NCBI GenBank assembly: GCA_047921175.1
Contig: JBLRWQ010000048.1
Location: 1-24,699 of the forward strand
Direction of reading: 5' to 3'
DNA: 24,699 nt
Source of the DNA: T1Sed10-7 sp047921175
Lineage (GTDB): Bacteria; Actinomycetota; Nitriliruptoria; Nitriliruptorales; Nitriliruptoraceae
Positions 1 through 7,898 of the stretch are shown one piece after another. Numbering within the stretch: position 1 is the stretch's first letter; each line of letters starts with the position of its first letter. The position numbers and the translations under genes are program-made. The notes beneath the pieces are model-generated. The model worked only from the letters and a program-made list of their open reading frames with translations. It was not told the origin of the DNA and ran no database searches.

Positions 1-216
1 GGCGGTCTCGGGATCGCCAGTGGTGACGGCGCATGCGAAGCGTCGAGCCGTGCGGCGGTGCAACCGCCACATGATCCAGCCGCGAAGCGCGGTCTGGCGT
101 GTCGGGCCGAGCAGACCCGCTACCGCTGCGATCCAGGCGACGACCGTCGCGATGTGGGTGATGGCCTCGCCCAGGGCGCCCAGCGGCCGCCACAGCATCC
201 ACAGGAGCGCGCTCAT
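1..216 (-). CDS. Partial small membrane protein, C-terminus beyond window
   Basis: An open minus-strand frame starts at an ATG (216-214) and runs off the window edge for 72 codons without a stop. The product starts MSALLWMLWRPLGALGEAIT. It has a Trp-rich hydrophobic stretch at residues 3-42 that could form one or two membrane spans, then an Arg-rich segment that would lie in the cytoplasm. The ATG overlaps the TGA of an upstream minus-strand frame as ATGA, which suggests translational coupling if that frame is real. I do not recognise a family. The composition is plausible for an actinobacterial membrane protein, but the piece is short and could be a chance open frame. Confidence 0.4.
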   Translation of the reverse strand, partial: MSALLWMLWRPLGALGEAITHIATVVAWIAAVAGLLGPTRQTALRGWIMWRLHRRTARRFACAVTTGDPETA

Positions 217-418
217 CGTGGCGACCGGTCCAGTTCGGCACGCACGCGGGCCAGACCGCGGTCCACGACCCGTTCGATGGTGGTGAGGTGGTGACGTGCG
301 CCACGTCCAGTCGGATCCGGCGCCGTTCGGCACGTTCGTCGACCTCGGCCGCGAGGACCTCGGCGAGATAGCCCCGGTGGGTGGCCCCATCGCGGGCAGC
401 ATCCTCGGCCGTAGCGAG
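213..418 (-). pseudogene. Possible decayed reading frame, weakly IstB-like
   Basis: Two minus-strand frames in this stretch each carry protein-like sequence. One (about 403-296) contains THRGYLAEVLAAEVDERAER, an amphipathic pattern like the N-terminal region of IstB-type transposition ATPases. The other (about 293-213) reads HLTTIERVVDRGLARVRAEL and ends at a TGA that overlaps the next start. One frameshift near 290-296 would join them. It could be a remnant of an insertion-sequence helper gene, or a small unknown helical protein upstream of the membrane gene. No Walker motif or terminal repeat is visible, so the IstB link is a guess from one short segment. Confidence 0.2.
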
Positions 419-481
419 CGAACCCGCCCGCTACGAACGGGGGCACGTGCCACGAGGTGAGGCCGAGCGCCCGGCGTGAGC

Positions 482-551
482 CATCGTTCCGTGACGTCGG
501 AGATGATCGATCACGGCAGCCGTCACCCTCTCAACGCAACTCATCGTTCCG
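482..551 (+). repeat. Direct repeat CATCGTTCCG spaced 60 bp
   Basis: The 10-mer CATCGTTCCG occurs at 482-491 and again at 542-551, exactly 60 bp start to start. The 7-mer core CGTTCCG appears a third time at 647-653, close to the dmsA start. All three copies are on the plus strand upstream of the operon. They may be binding sites for a regulator, but no known consensus is matched. Confidence 0.3.
491..526. promoter_or_regulatory. Nested concentric dyad upstream of dmsA
   Basis: A perfect 10-bp palindrome TGATCGATCA (504-513) sits at the exact centre of a second inverted repeat, GTGACG (491-496) and CGTCAC (521-526). Both share the centre 508.5. The half-site TGAT/ATCA recalls FNR/CRP-type sites, but the 2-bp gap is not the usual 4-bp gap of FNR. 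It lies about 190 bp upstream of dmsA and could be an operator or a cruciform/hairpin. Confidence 0.35.
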
Positions 552-714
552 GCCTGTTTCGACTAGGGACCAGCCCTCGCGCTAGGGGTCCGAGGTCAAC
601 GCTCAAGAAGTACTTCAGCCCTGCAGTGCTCGATTGCCGGTAACAACGTTCCGTAGTTAACCGCAGCGTCAGACGTTGGCCGTCCGAGCGTGATGCAGCA
701 GGAAGGAACCCAGC
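527..714 (+). promoter_or_regulatory. Leader and promoter region of dms operon
   Basis: This gene-free stretch is less GC-rich at 600-660 than its neighbours, as expected for a promoter. It contains the perfect palindrome GAAGTACTTC (607-616) and the AT-rich tract TAGTTAA (654-660). I could not place a convincing -35/-10 pair, because candidate elements have the wrong spacing. The ribosome binding site GGAAGGA (701-707) lies 7 bases before the dmsA ATG and supports that start. Confidence 0.4.
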
Positions 715-3168
715 ATGACTACCGACACAGCCGAACGCCGGCCGTCCTCCGGGCCGACGTCCAGTGGTGGCCTGTCGCGGCGCTCCTTCATGAAGTGGTC
801 AGCCATCGCCGGGGGGGGAGCCGCGATGGTGGCCGGCGGCGTGCGTTTCGGCGTGATGCCCGGTGTGGGTTGGGCGGAGGACCGCGCGGTCGACGCGGTG
901 AGCGAGGTGTGGGCCGCCTGCATGGTCAACTGTGGTGGCCGGTGCCCCCTACGCCTGCAGGTGCAGGATGGCCAGATCGTCCGGGTTCTCGCGGACAACA
1001 CCGGCGATGATGAGATCGGCACCCAGCAGGTCCGCGCCTGCGTGCGTGGTCGCTCGATCCGCCAGCGCATCTACGCCCCCGACCGGTTGAAGAAGCCGAT
1101 GCGCCGGGTCGGCGAGCGCGGCAGCGGCGAGTGGGAAGAGATCACCTGGGCGGAGGCCTTCGACACGATCACCGACAACCTCCGGCGCACCCTCGACGAG
1201 TACGGCAACGAGGCCGTCTACATCAACTACGCCAGCGGCCAGATCGGCACCTTCAACTCCAGCTACCCAGGTCCTTTCGCGCGACTGATGAACCTCCTCG
1301 GCGGATATCTGAACTTCTACAACACCTACAGCACCGCCCAGGTAACGCACGCCATGGACTACCAGTACGGCGCCAACGTCGGATCCAACAGCTACGACGA
1401 TGCCAAGAACGCCAAGCTGCAGGTCTGGTTCGGGGACAACCCGATGGAGACCAATATGTCAGGCGGTGGCGCCAGCTTCGTGGCCCAGCGCACGCGCAAG
1501 AACAACGGGGTCCGAACCATCATCATCGACCCTCGCTACTCGACGACAGCGCAGACGCTGGCCGACGAGTGGATCCCCCTACGTGTGGGTACCGATGCTG
1601 CGCTCGTCGCCGGACTCGCGCACGTGATGCTCTCGGAGAACCTCCATGACCAGGGGTTCCTGGACACGTACTGCCAGGGATTCGACGAGGACCACATGCC
1701 CGACGGCGTACCAGCGGGCAACTCCTACCGATCCTACGTCATGGGTGAGGGCTCGGACGGCATCGAGAAGACGCCGGAGTGGGCAGCCGAGCTGACCGGT
1801 ATCCCGGCCGAGACGATCCGGCGCCTCGCCCGCGAGATCGGAACGACGCGCCCGGTCGTCGTCTCGCAGGGCTGGGGTTCCCAGCGGCAGGCCCACGGCG
1901 AGACCCAGGCCCGCGCCATCATGACACTGGCGGCGATGACGGGGTGCGTGGGGATCCCCGGCGGCAGCACCGGCCAGACCGCCGGTAGCTACGGCATCCG
2001 CCTCACGAACACGTCCAGGACCCAGAATCCGGTCGAGACCGCCATCCCCTGCTTCCTGTGGACGGACGCCATCGACCACGGGCCGGAGATGACGGCGCTC
2101 AACAGCGGCATACGTGGCAAGGACAAGCTCGACGTTCCCATCAAGTTCATCTGGAACCAGGCCGGCAACACCCTCGTCAACCAGCACAGCGACATCAACC
2201 GCACGACCGAGCTGCTCAAGGACGACAGCAAGTGCGAGTTCATCGTTGTGATCGAGACGCACATGTCGGTCTCGGCGCGCTACGCCGACATCCTGCTGCC
2301 CGACGCCAGCAACCTGGAGCAGGTGGACGTCGTCGCAGGCAGCCACGGTGGGACGATGGGTTCGCTCTACTTCAACAACAAGGTGATCGAGCCGCTGCAC
2401 GACACCAAGACGGTCTATGAGATGTGCACCGAGCTCGCGAAGCGACTCGGGGTCGAGGAGGAGTTCACCGAGGGCAAGACGCAGGAGGACTGGGTCCGCG
2501 ACATCATCGAAGCCTCGCAGGAGCACCTCCCTGACCTTCCCTCCTACGAGGAGTTCCGGGAGATCGGCATCTGGCGGGAGCCGAACCCGCCCGAGGTCGG
2601 CTCCATCCCGTTGCAGGACTTCCGTGAGGACCCGGAGGCCAACCCGCTTCCGACACCGTCGGGCAAGATCGAGATCTTCTCCGCCCGACTGTGGGAGATG
2701 AGCCAGACCTGGGAGTTGCCCGAGGGCGACCGCATCCCGGCCGTCCCCGAGCAGGTGGCCACCTGGGAAGGGCCGGAGGAAGCTCTGAAGGGCGGTGAGT
2801 ATCCCCTGCAGTGCATCGGCCACCACTACAAGCAGCGGGCCCACTCGACGTACGGGAACATCCCGTGGATGCTCGAGGCCCATCCACAGGTCGTGTGGGT
2901 CAACAACATGGACGCCGCGGCTCGGGGCATCGACAACGACGACCTGGTGGAGGTCTACAACGATCGCGGCCGGATGCGGCTACCGGCCCGAGTCACCACC
3001 GGCATCGCACCCGGTGTGGTCTCCGTACCACAGGGGGCGTGGTTCGATCCCGATGAGGACGGCGTGGACCTCGGCGGCTCACAGAACACGCTGACCAGCT
3101 GGAGGCCATCACCGATCGCCAAGGCTAATCCCCAGCACACCAACCTTGTTGAGATCGTGAAGGCCTGA
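715..3168 (+). CDS. dmsA: DMSO reductase catalytic subunit, molybdopterin enzyme
   Basis: This is the catalytic subunit of a DMSO/N-oxide reductase that passes electrons from the quinol pool to an external acceptor. Residues 21-27 (SRRSFMK) followed by a hydrophobic stretch form a twin-arginine export signal, so the folded enzyme should work outside the membrane. The N-terminal [4Fe-4S] site is C69-x3-C73-x3-C77-x31-C109. The NTYSTAQ segment places Ser206 where the molybdenum-ligating serine of DmsA/YnfE proteins lies. Other segments closely match what I recall of E. coli DmsA/YnfE: MSGGGA, SQGWGSQRQA, GNTLVNQHSDIN and the C-terminal NPQHTNLVEI. The length of 817 residues is normal for the family. 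A good Shine-Dalgarno precedes the ATG. It is first in the dmsABC-chaperone operon. The true substrate (DMSO, TMAO or another oxide) cannot be read from sequence. Confidence 0.95.
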   Translation: MTTDTAERRPSSGPTSSGGLSRRSFMKWSAIAGGGAAMVAGGVRFGVMPGVGWAEDRAVDAVSEVWAACMVNCGGRCPLRLQVQDGQIVRVLADNTGDDEIGTQQVRACVRGRSIRQRIYAPDRLKKPMRRVGERGSGEWEEITWAEAFDTITDNLRRTLDEYGNEAVYINYASGQIGTFNSSYPGPFARLMNLLGGYLNFYNTYSTAQVTHAMDYQYGANVGSNSYDDAKNAKLQVWFGDNPMETNMSGGGASFVAQRTRKNNGVRTIIIDPRYSTTAQTLADEWIPLRVGTDAALVAGLAHVMLSENLHDQGFLDTYCQGFDEDHMPDGVPAGNSYRSYVMGEGSDGIEKTPEWAAELTGIPAETIRRLAREIGTTRPVVVSQGWGSQRQAHGETQARAIMTLAAMTGCVGIPGGSTGQTAGSYGIRLTNTSRTQNPVETAIPCFLWTDAIDHGPEMTALNSGIRGKDKLDVPIKFIWNQAGNTLVNQHSDINRTTELLKDDSKCEFIVVIETHMSVSARYADILLPDASNLEQVDVVAGSHGGTMGSLYFNNKVIEPLHDTKTVYEMCTELAKRLGVEEEFTEGKTQEDWVRDIIEASQEHLPDLPSYEEFREIGIWREPNPPEVGSIPLQDFREDPEANPLPTPSGKIEIFSARLWEMSQTWELPEGDRIPAVPEQVATWEGPEEALKGGEYPLQCIGHHYKQRAHSTYGNIPWMLEAHPQVVWVNNMDAAARGIDNDDLVEVYNDRGRMRLPARVTTGIAPGVVSVPQGAWFDPDEDGVDLGGSQNTLTSWRPSPIAKANPQHTNLVEIVKA

Positions 3169-3187
3169 GGCAGAGAAAGCGGAGATC

Positions 3188-3805
3188 ATGAGTGACCAGC
3201 TCGGGTTCTATTTCGACCAGACGCTCTGCACCGGGTGCAAGGCCTGCCAGGTGGCCTGCAAGGACAAGCACGACCTCCCACTTGACGTCACCTGGCGGCG
3301 CGTGGCCGAGTACACCGGTGGCAGCTGGCAGCGCCACGGAGCGACCTTCGTCCCGAACGTCTTCACCTACTACGTATCGATGGCGTGCAACCACTGCGAC
3401 AACGCCGTGTGCACCGAGGTCTGCCCGACGACGGCGATGACCCAGGGAGATGACGGCGTCGTCTCCGTCGATCAGGCCAAGTGCGTGGGCTGCCGGTACT
3501 GCGAGTGGTCGTGCCCGTACTCGGCGCCGCAGTTCAATCCGGAGACGGGGCGGATGTCGAAGTGCGACCTTTGCGCCGACAGCCGTGAGGCCGGAGAGGA
3601 CCCGGCGTGCGTGTCCGCATGTCCGTCACGGGCGTTGGATTGGGGTCCGATCGAGGAACTGCGGGCCCGGTATGGCGACGTGGCTGCGATCGAGCCGCTG
3701 CCGAACGACTCGATGACAGAGCCGAACCTCGTCATAACACCCCATCGCGACGCCCAGGCCGTCGGCACGGGCAGCGGCGCCATCCTCAACCCCCAAGAGG
3801 TCTGA
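3188..3805 (+). CDS. dmsB: DMSO reductase iron-sulfur subunit
   Basis: This is the electron-transfer subunit that links the membrane anchor to DmsA. The 205-residue protein has sixteen cysteines in four ferredoxin groups: C14/17/20/24, C67/70/75/79, C99/102/105/109 and C126/129/141/145. This is the standard arrangement for four [4Fe-4S] clusters in DmsB/PhsB/NrfC-type subunits. There is no signal peptide, as expected for a subunit exported together with Tat-bearing DmsA. It starts 19 bp after dmsA, with GGAG (3181-3184) close to the ATG, and dmsC begins 3 bp after its stop. The C-terminal 55 residues (after about 150) are cysteine-free, typical of the family. Confidence 0.95.
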   Translation: MSDQLGFYFDQTLCTGCKACQVACKDKHDLPLDVTWRRVAEYTGGSWQRHGATFVPNVFTYYVSMACNHCDNAVCTEVCPTTAMTQGDDGVVSVDQAKCVGCRYCEWSCPYSAPQFNPETGRMSKCDLCADSREAGEDPACVSACPSRALDWGPIEELRARYGDVAAIEPLPNDSMTEPNLVITPHRDAQAVGTGSGAILNPQEV

Positions 3806-3808
3806 GCC

Positions 3809-4747
3809 ATGAACGTGACTGACTTCTCGATGATCACCTTCACTGTCCTGGCGCAGATGAGCGTGGGCGCGTTCGTGGTGCTGGGTGTGGTGCACCTGGT
3901 GGCGCGGGCGCGTGGCCGCAGCGCCGAGGAGGTCGATCGGTTGACCGACCCGGCGCTCTACGCTGTCGGCGTCACGCTGGTCCTGGGGCTGCTCGCCTCG
4001 CTGCTGCACCTGGGCAACCCCGCCAACGTGTTCAACGTGATCCTCAACGTCGGCACGTCGTGGCTGAGCAACGAGATCGCCTTCGGCGTCGGCTTCGCCG
4101 CTTTGGGGTTCGTGTTCGCTGCGTGCCAGTGGTTCAAGGTCGGCAGCGCCAACCTGCGCCAGGCGCTTGCCGGGCTCACCGCCCTGGTAGGCCTGGGGCT
4201 GGTGTTCTCGATGAGCATGATCTACTACACCCTGCCGGCGGTCCCTGCTTGGAACACCTGGACGACGCCGGTGCAGTTCTTCACCACCACCTTCCTGCTG
4301 GGATCGCTGGCGGTCGGCACGGCGCTGATGAGCACGGTGATGTGGCGCCGCCGCCAGGCCATGGCGCACGACGAGGAGGTCACCAGCGACCCGCACGACA
4401 TGCAGTTGCTGACGGCCAGCCTGAAGGGCATCGCGATCGCGTCCGTGGCCCTGCTGGGCATCCACTTCGTCGTCACCCCGCTCCATCTGGCGAGCCTGTC
4501 CGCCGGCAACGCCACCGCGGCGCAGAGCGTCGCGGCCTACTCGTCGGGTTGGTTGGCGGTCTGGCTGTCGCTGGTGTTCATCGGCGCGGGGCTACTGGCG
4601 GTCTTCGTCTACCGCTTCGCGAGTGTGCCGCGCGCGGATCTCAGCCGCCTCGCGGCCGTTGCGACGATCGCGTTCGCGTTCGTCCTCGCGGGTGAGTTCG
4701 TCGGACGCACCCTCTTCTACGAGGCCTTCGCTCGCATCGGCATGTGA
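3809..4747 (+). CDS. dmsC: DMSO reductase membrane anchor subunit
   Basis: This 312-residue integral membrane protein anchors DmsAB and oxidises menaquinol or ubiquinol. About eight hydrophobic spans are visible, beginning at residues 15-32 and 50-66 and ending near residues 285-305. The segment ASLLHLGNPANVFNVILN with a conserved His and Asn is typical of DmsC-family anchors, as is the following SWLSNEI. It follows dmsB by 3 bp and its TGA overlaps the GTG of the chaperone gene (GTGA), which supports one transcript and coupled translation. Anchors of this type are poorly conserved, so the assignment relies partly on position. Confidence 0.9.
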   Translation: MNVTDFSMITFTVLAQMSVGAFVVLGVVHLVARARGRSAEEVDRLTDPALYAVGVTLVLGLLASLLHLGNPANVFNVILNVGTSWLSNEIAFGVGFAALGFVFAACQWFKVGSANLRQALAGLTALVGLGLVFSMSMIYYTLPAVPAWNTWTTPVQFFTTTFLLGSLAVGTALMSTVMWRRRQAMAHDEEVTSDPHDMQLLTASLKGIAIASVALLGIHFVVTPLHLASLSAGNATAAQSVAAYSSGWLAVWLSLVFIGAGLLAVFVYRFASVPRADLSRLAAVATIAFAFVLAGEFVGRTLFYEAFARIGM

Positions 4748-5502
4748 ACCAGCCGACAGCCATCGACCATCATCCGCAGCCCAACGACGACCGAGGCTCC
4801 CCGATCAACACCACACCCGCGCCGATGACCAGGCCTGGGCCGGCCCTTGGGGCGCTCGACCCCGAAGCGCTCGATGCCTTCGCCGCGAGCTACACCGTGC
4901 TGTCCCGCCTGCTGCTGTCCGCTCCCACCCAAGAGACGCTGGACCGTGCGCGTGGTGCGGAGTTGCTCGCCGAGTGGCCCATGCCCCCGACCGGTCCCAC
5001 ACGTCGGGGGCTGGACGCGTTGTCGCGTTCGCGGGAGGCCGGTGAGGACGCCGCAGCGGTCAAGCGCGACTACAACCGGCTCTTCGTGGGGCCGGAGCGG
5101 CTGCTGGCCCCCCCTTACGAGTCGGTGCACCGCTCCCGGGACCGGCTCGTGTTCGAAGCCGAGACCCTTCAGGTCAGAGCGTTCTACGCCCGCTTCGGAC
5201 TCGCGGCTCCCCGCCAGGGCCGTGAGCCTGACGACCACATCGGACTCGAGTTCGAACTGATGGCCACCCTGTGCCTGCGCTCCCTGGACGCCCTGGAGGT
5301 CGGCGATCCTGATGGGGCTGCGGTCCTGGTGGAGGCCCAACGCGACTTCCTCACCGAGCACCTGCTGGCTTGGGCGCCGCACCTGATGGAGTTGATCATC
5401 GAGAACGCCGACACCGCCTTCTACGTTGCCGTCGGGTGGCTGGGCACTGGCGTACTGTCGGAAGCCGCTCCCCTGGTGCCCGACACCAGCACACACAAGT
5501 GA
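4744..5502 (+). CDS. TorD/DmsD-family maturation chaperone
   Basis: A cytoplasmic chaperone that binds the Tat signal and apo-form of DmsA until the molybdenum cofactor is inserted. Diagnostic all-helical TorD motifs are seen: DYNRLFVGPERLLAPPYESV at residues 110-129, then EPDDHIGLEFELMATLCLRS, which holds the E-x-D-H-x-x-x-E(L/F)xFM signature. The length of 252 residues is slightly above normal because of an N-terminal tail of about 35 residues rich in Pro and His. The GTG start overlaps the dmsC stop by 4 bp. An internal ATG at 4825 would remove the tail, but no Shine-Dalgarno favours it. The next gene again overlaps by 4 bp. Confidence 0.9.
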   Translation: MNQPTAIDHHPQPNDDRGSPINTTPAPMTRPGPALGALDPEALDAFAASYTVLSRLLLSAPTQETLDRARGAELLAEWPMPPTGPTRRGLDALSRSREAGEDAAAVKRDYNRLFVGPERLLAPPYESVHRSRDRLVFEAETLQVRAFYARFGLAAPRQGREPDDHIGLEFELMATLCLRSLDALEVGDPDGAAVLVEAQRDFLTEHLLAWAPHLMELIIENADTAFYVAVGWLGTGVLSEAAPLVPDTSTHK

Positions 5503-6461
5503 ACCAGCCATCGGCCGGAGCGGGCCCGGAGGTTCTCAGAACCCTGCAACACTGGCTGGCCCGGCAGAGCACGCCAGTGGATCTCGAGCTCGCATGCAGT
5601 GAACACCCTGACCCCGCAACGGGGCCAGGCCGGGCCACGGTGGTGCGCCTGCCCACCTGTGCCGGATCGGTGGCGTCGCACGAGATCCTCGAGCTGCTGC
5701 TGGTCGGCGCCGCGACGGTGCGTGTCCGCGGCGACGGTTGCGAGCGGGCCGAGGCCACCACCGAGCGTGTCAGGCGACTGGCGACGGTGCTTGCCGCCGG
5801 GGGGCAAGCGGATCGCCTCGACATGGCACGGTCGGGCCGGCGCCGACGGCCGGTTCTCGACGCGCGGTCCATGCCCGTCACCCGGCGCCAGCTACTGATG
5901 CTGGCCGACACCGAGCCGCGCGCCCTGCCAGAGGAGCACCTCAGCGCGCAGGAGCGGCTCGTCGCCGCCGTCCGAGCGCTCGTGCCGGAACTGGCCGAGG
6001 AGGCCGACCAGCAGCCGGGTCCGGGAGCGGCGCTGCAAGCATCCGGGTGCACCGCGTGTGGCATCTGCGTCCGAGCCTGTCCCGAGAACGCGCTCCGGCT
6101 GGAAGCCGACGCCGAGCCGGCGGCCGGATCGCCGGCCGTGTCGGTCACCACCGTGCTCAGCCACGTGCCGGCTCGGTGCGCTGGCACCGGTGCTTGCGTG
6201 CGGCTGTGCCCCGAGGATGCGCTGGAGCGGACCGGGTCGTCTGCGTGGACCGCCCTGCTCGACGACCGACCGGTCGAACTGGACCGCCTGGCCACCAAGA
6301 CCTGCGCCCGCTGCAAGGCCACGATCCCCGCCGACGAGGGGACGCTGTGCGAACTGTGCGAGCAGAGGCAGCGCCACCCGTTCCGGGCGGCGCTGCCCCC
6401 ACGCCTCGCTGAGCAACTGCACCCGGACACGGTCGCCCGGCTGACCGGCGGGGTCAGCTAA
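5499..6461 (+). CDS. Accessory multi-cysteine iron-sulfur protein
   Basis: A 320-residue protein with three parts. Residues 28-100 contain C33, C54 and C81 in a pattern (VVRLPTCAG, later RVRGDGC) that loosely resembles MvhD/hydrogenase delta-type domains. Residues 184-237 form a ferredoxin pair: C184/187/190/194 is complete, but in the second motif (C227, T230, C233, C237) threonine replaces the second cysteine. C269-x2-C272 and C284-x2-C287 form a zinc-ribbon or rubredoxin-like knuckle. The GTG start at 5499 overlaps the chaperone stop as GTGA; the frame is open further upstream, but that part overlaps the chaperone gene. As the fifth coupled gene of the dms operon it probably carries electrons to, or helps assemble, the reductase. 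The exact role is unknown. Confidence 0.75.
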   Translation: MNQPSAGAGPEVLRTLQHWLARQSTPVDLELACSEHPDPATGPGRATVVRLPTCAGSVASHEILELLLVGAATVRVRGDGCERAEATTERVRRLATVLAAGGQADRLDMARSGRRRRPVLDARSMPVTRRQLLMLADTEPRALPEEHLSAQERLVAAVRALVPELAEEADQQPGPGAALQASGCTACGICVRACPENALRLEADAEPAAGSPAVSVTTVLSHVPARCAGTGACVRLCPEDALERTGSSAWTALLDDRPVELDRLATKTCARCKATIPADEGTLCELCEQRQRHPFRAALPPRLAEQLHPDTVARLTGGVS

Positions 6462-6466
6462 CGCGC

Positions 6467-6495
6467 TCGGTGCCGCGCGGGGCCCATGGCGCCGA
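6467..6495 (+). terminator. Candidate hairpin at end of dms operon
   Basis: TCGGTGCC (6467-6474) can pair with GGCGCCGA (6488-6495) over 8 bp with one G-U pair and a 13-base GC-rich loop. It begins 5 bp after the stop of the iron-sulfur gene. There is no T-tract, so it is at best an actinobacterial-style terminator without a U-run. Confidence 0.35.
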
Positions 6496-6797
6496 ACCAC
6501 CCTCGGCAGGGATGTCAGCAGGGTCGTCGACCGGGACGTCCGCCGGCCGGGTGTCCTAGCGGGCCGAGGTGGCGGAGCTACGGGGAGGCCCGGTCGCGTC
6601 CACGAACCGGACGGCCTCCTCGACCCGGCCGGTGAGCAGCAGCAGGGCGACGACCAGATGGTGACGCCGAGGCGCCGGGTGACCGGCTGCCAGGTCCGCG
6701 TGGCTGGTCCGGTGTACCCCTGACGACGACCTCGAGGACGCGCCTGCCGCGGTTCGTCCTCACCCTGCGCAACAGGCGGGTGCGGGGCCCGGGCGCC
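6496..6797. other. Convergent intergenic region, possible gene scraps
   Basis: No intact gene is seen between the converging dms and mod operons. On the minus strand, one frame ending at a TAG (6558-6556) reads RHHLVVALLLLTGRVEEAVR and another just upstream reads RRVLEVVVRG. Both look like protein but are in different frames. They could be remains of a frameshifted gene or chance open frames. I cannot name a family. Confidence 0.25.
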
Positions 6798-7898
6798 TCA
6801 GACGGGCCAGTGGTCGATCTCGGTGGCCTTGACGGCGACCCAGACGTGGCTGCCCTCGGCCAGCGCGAGGTCCGCGAGCGCTGCGGCGGTGATCTCGGCG
6901 ACGATGGGGATCGGGCCATCGAGGTGGACACGGACGTGGTCGTCGTGGATGTCGAGCGCGTCGATGGTCGCCGGCCAGGTGTTGCGGGCGGAGCCGGCAG
7001 GTTCACCGAGGTGGAGGGCCACCGCTCGAGGGTGGATGACGACCAGGGTGTCGCCTGGGCGCTCGGCGGCATCGGCGGCGGTCAGGGTCGCGCCCGAGTC
7101 GAGCGTGAGCGTGCGGCCGTCCCCCCGGGCGCGGTAGTGGTTGAGACCGACGAGTCGTGCGGCCCACCGCGAGCGGGGACGTCGAGCGACCACGGCCGGT
7201 GGGTCGTCCTGCACGATGCGGCCGTGCTCGAGGATGATCAGCCGGTCTGCCAGCGTGATCGCCTCGAGGGGCTCGTGCGTGATCAGCAGCACGGGCCCGG
7301 CGAAGGCGTCGAGGTGGCGGCGGAGCTGCTGCCGCACGGACCGGCGGGTGTCGACGTCCAGTGCGGCCAGCGGTTCGTCGAGCAGCAGCAGCGCCGGATC
7401 GGTGGCGAGCGCACGGGCCAGTGCGACCCGTTGTGCCTGCCCGCCCGACAGCGCGCCGGGCCTGGCGCCCGCGTGGCCCTCGAGCCCGATCCGTGCCAGC
7501 CACTCGCGCGCCCGGGCACGCGCCTCGTGCCGCGGCACCCCGCGTGCCCGGGGTCCGAACGCGACGTTCTCCAGCGCCGTCAGGTGGGGGAAGAGCAGGT
7601 GCTGCTGGAACACGACCCCGACGTCACGCTGCTGGGGGCTGAGCCGCACCCCGGTACCGGTGTCCTCGACCAGCCGCCCGTCGAGGACGATGCGCCCCCG
7701 TCCGGTCGGGAGCAGCCCGGCGAGCACCCGGAGCAGGGTGGTCTTGCCGGCGCCGTTCGGTCCGAGGACGGCGACGACCTCGCCGGGCTCCGCCCGGATC
7801 GCCACCTGGAGCTCCAGGGTCCCGAGCCGCAGCCCGAGCTCGGCGTCCAGGCCGGCCGTTGCGCCGGGCGTGGTGGTGGCGGTCGGCGAGGACCTCAT
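6798..7898 (-). CDS. modC: Molybdate ABC transporter ATP-binding protein
   Basis: The ATPase that drives molybdate (or tungstate) import with ModB. The ABC domain covers about residues 20-250: Walker A GPNGAGKT (46-53), Q-loop VFQQH, signature LSGGQ (150-154), Walker B LLLLDEP (170-176) and switch His208. A C-terminal TOBE/Mop-like domain (about 290-362) with repeated short beta patterns is typical of ModC and distinguishes it from generic ABC proteins. Its ATG (7898) overlaps the modB TGA as ATGA, so it is the last gene of the four-gene chain. The length of 366 residues is normal. Confidence 0.9.
   Translation of the reverse strand: MRSSPTATTTPGATAGLDAELGLRLGTLELQVAIRAEPGEVVAVLGPNGAGKTTLLRVLAGLLPTGRGRIVLDGRLVEDTGTGVRLSPQQRDVGVVFQQHLLFPHLTALENVAFGPRARGVPRHEARARAREWLARIGLEGHAGARPGALSGGQAQRVALARALATDPALLLLDEPLAALDVDTRRSVRQQLRRHLDAFAGPVLLITHEPLEAITLADRLIILEHGRIVQDDPPAVVARRPRSRWAARLVGLNHYRARGDGRTLTLDSGATLTAADAAERPGDTLVVIHPRAVALHLGEPAGSARNTWPATIDALDIHDDHVRVHLDGPIPIVAEITAAALADLALAEGSHVWVAVKATEIDHWPV

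Noticed and set aside
504..513. FNR/CRP-type binding site
   Set aside because: The half-sites TGAT/ATCA are separated by 2 bp, not the 4 bp (FNR) or 6 bp (CRP) expected; kept only as an unnamed dyad.
1579..2883. Long 434-residue open frame antisense to dmsA
   Set aside because: It is a codon-bias shadow of a highly conserved gene; its translation is low-complexity and matches no family.
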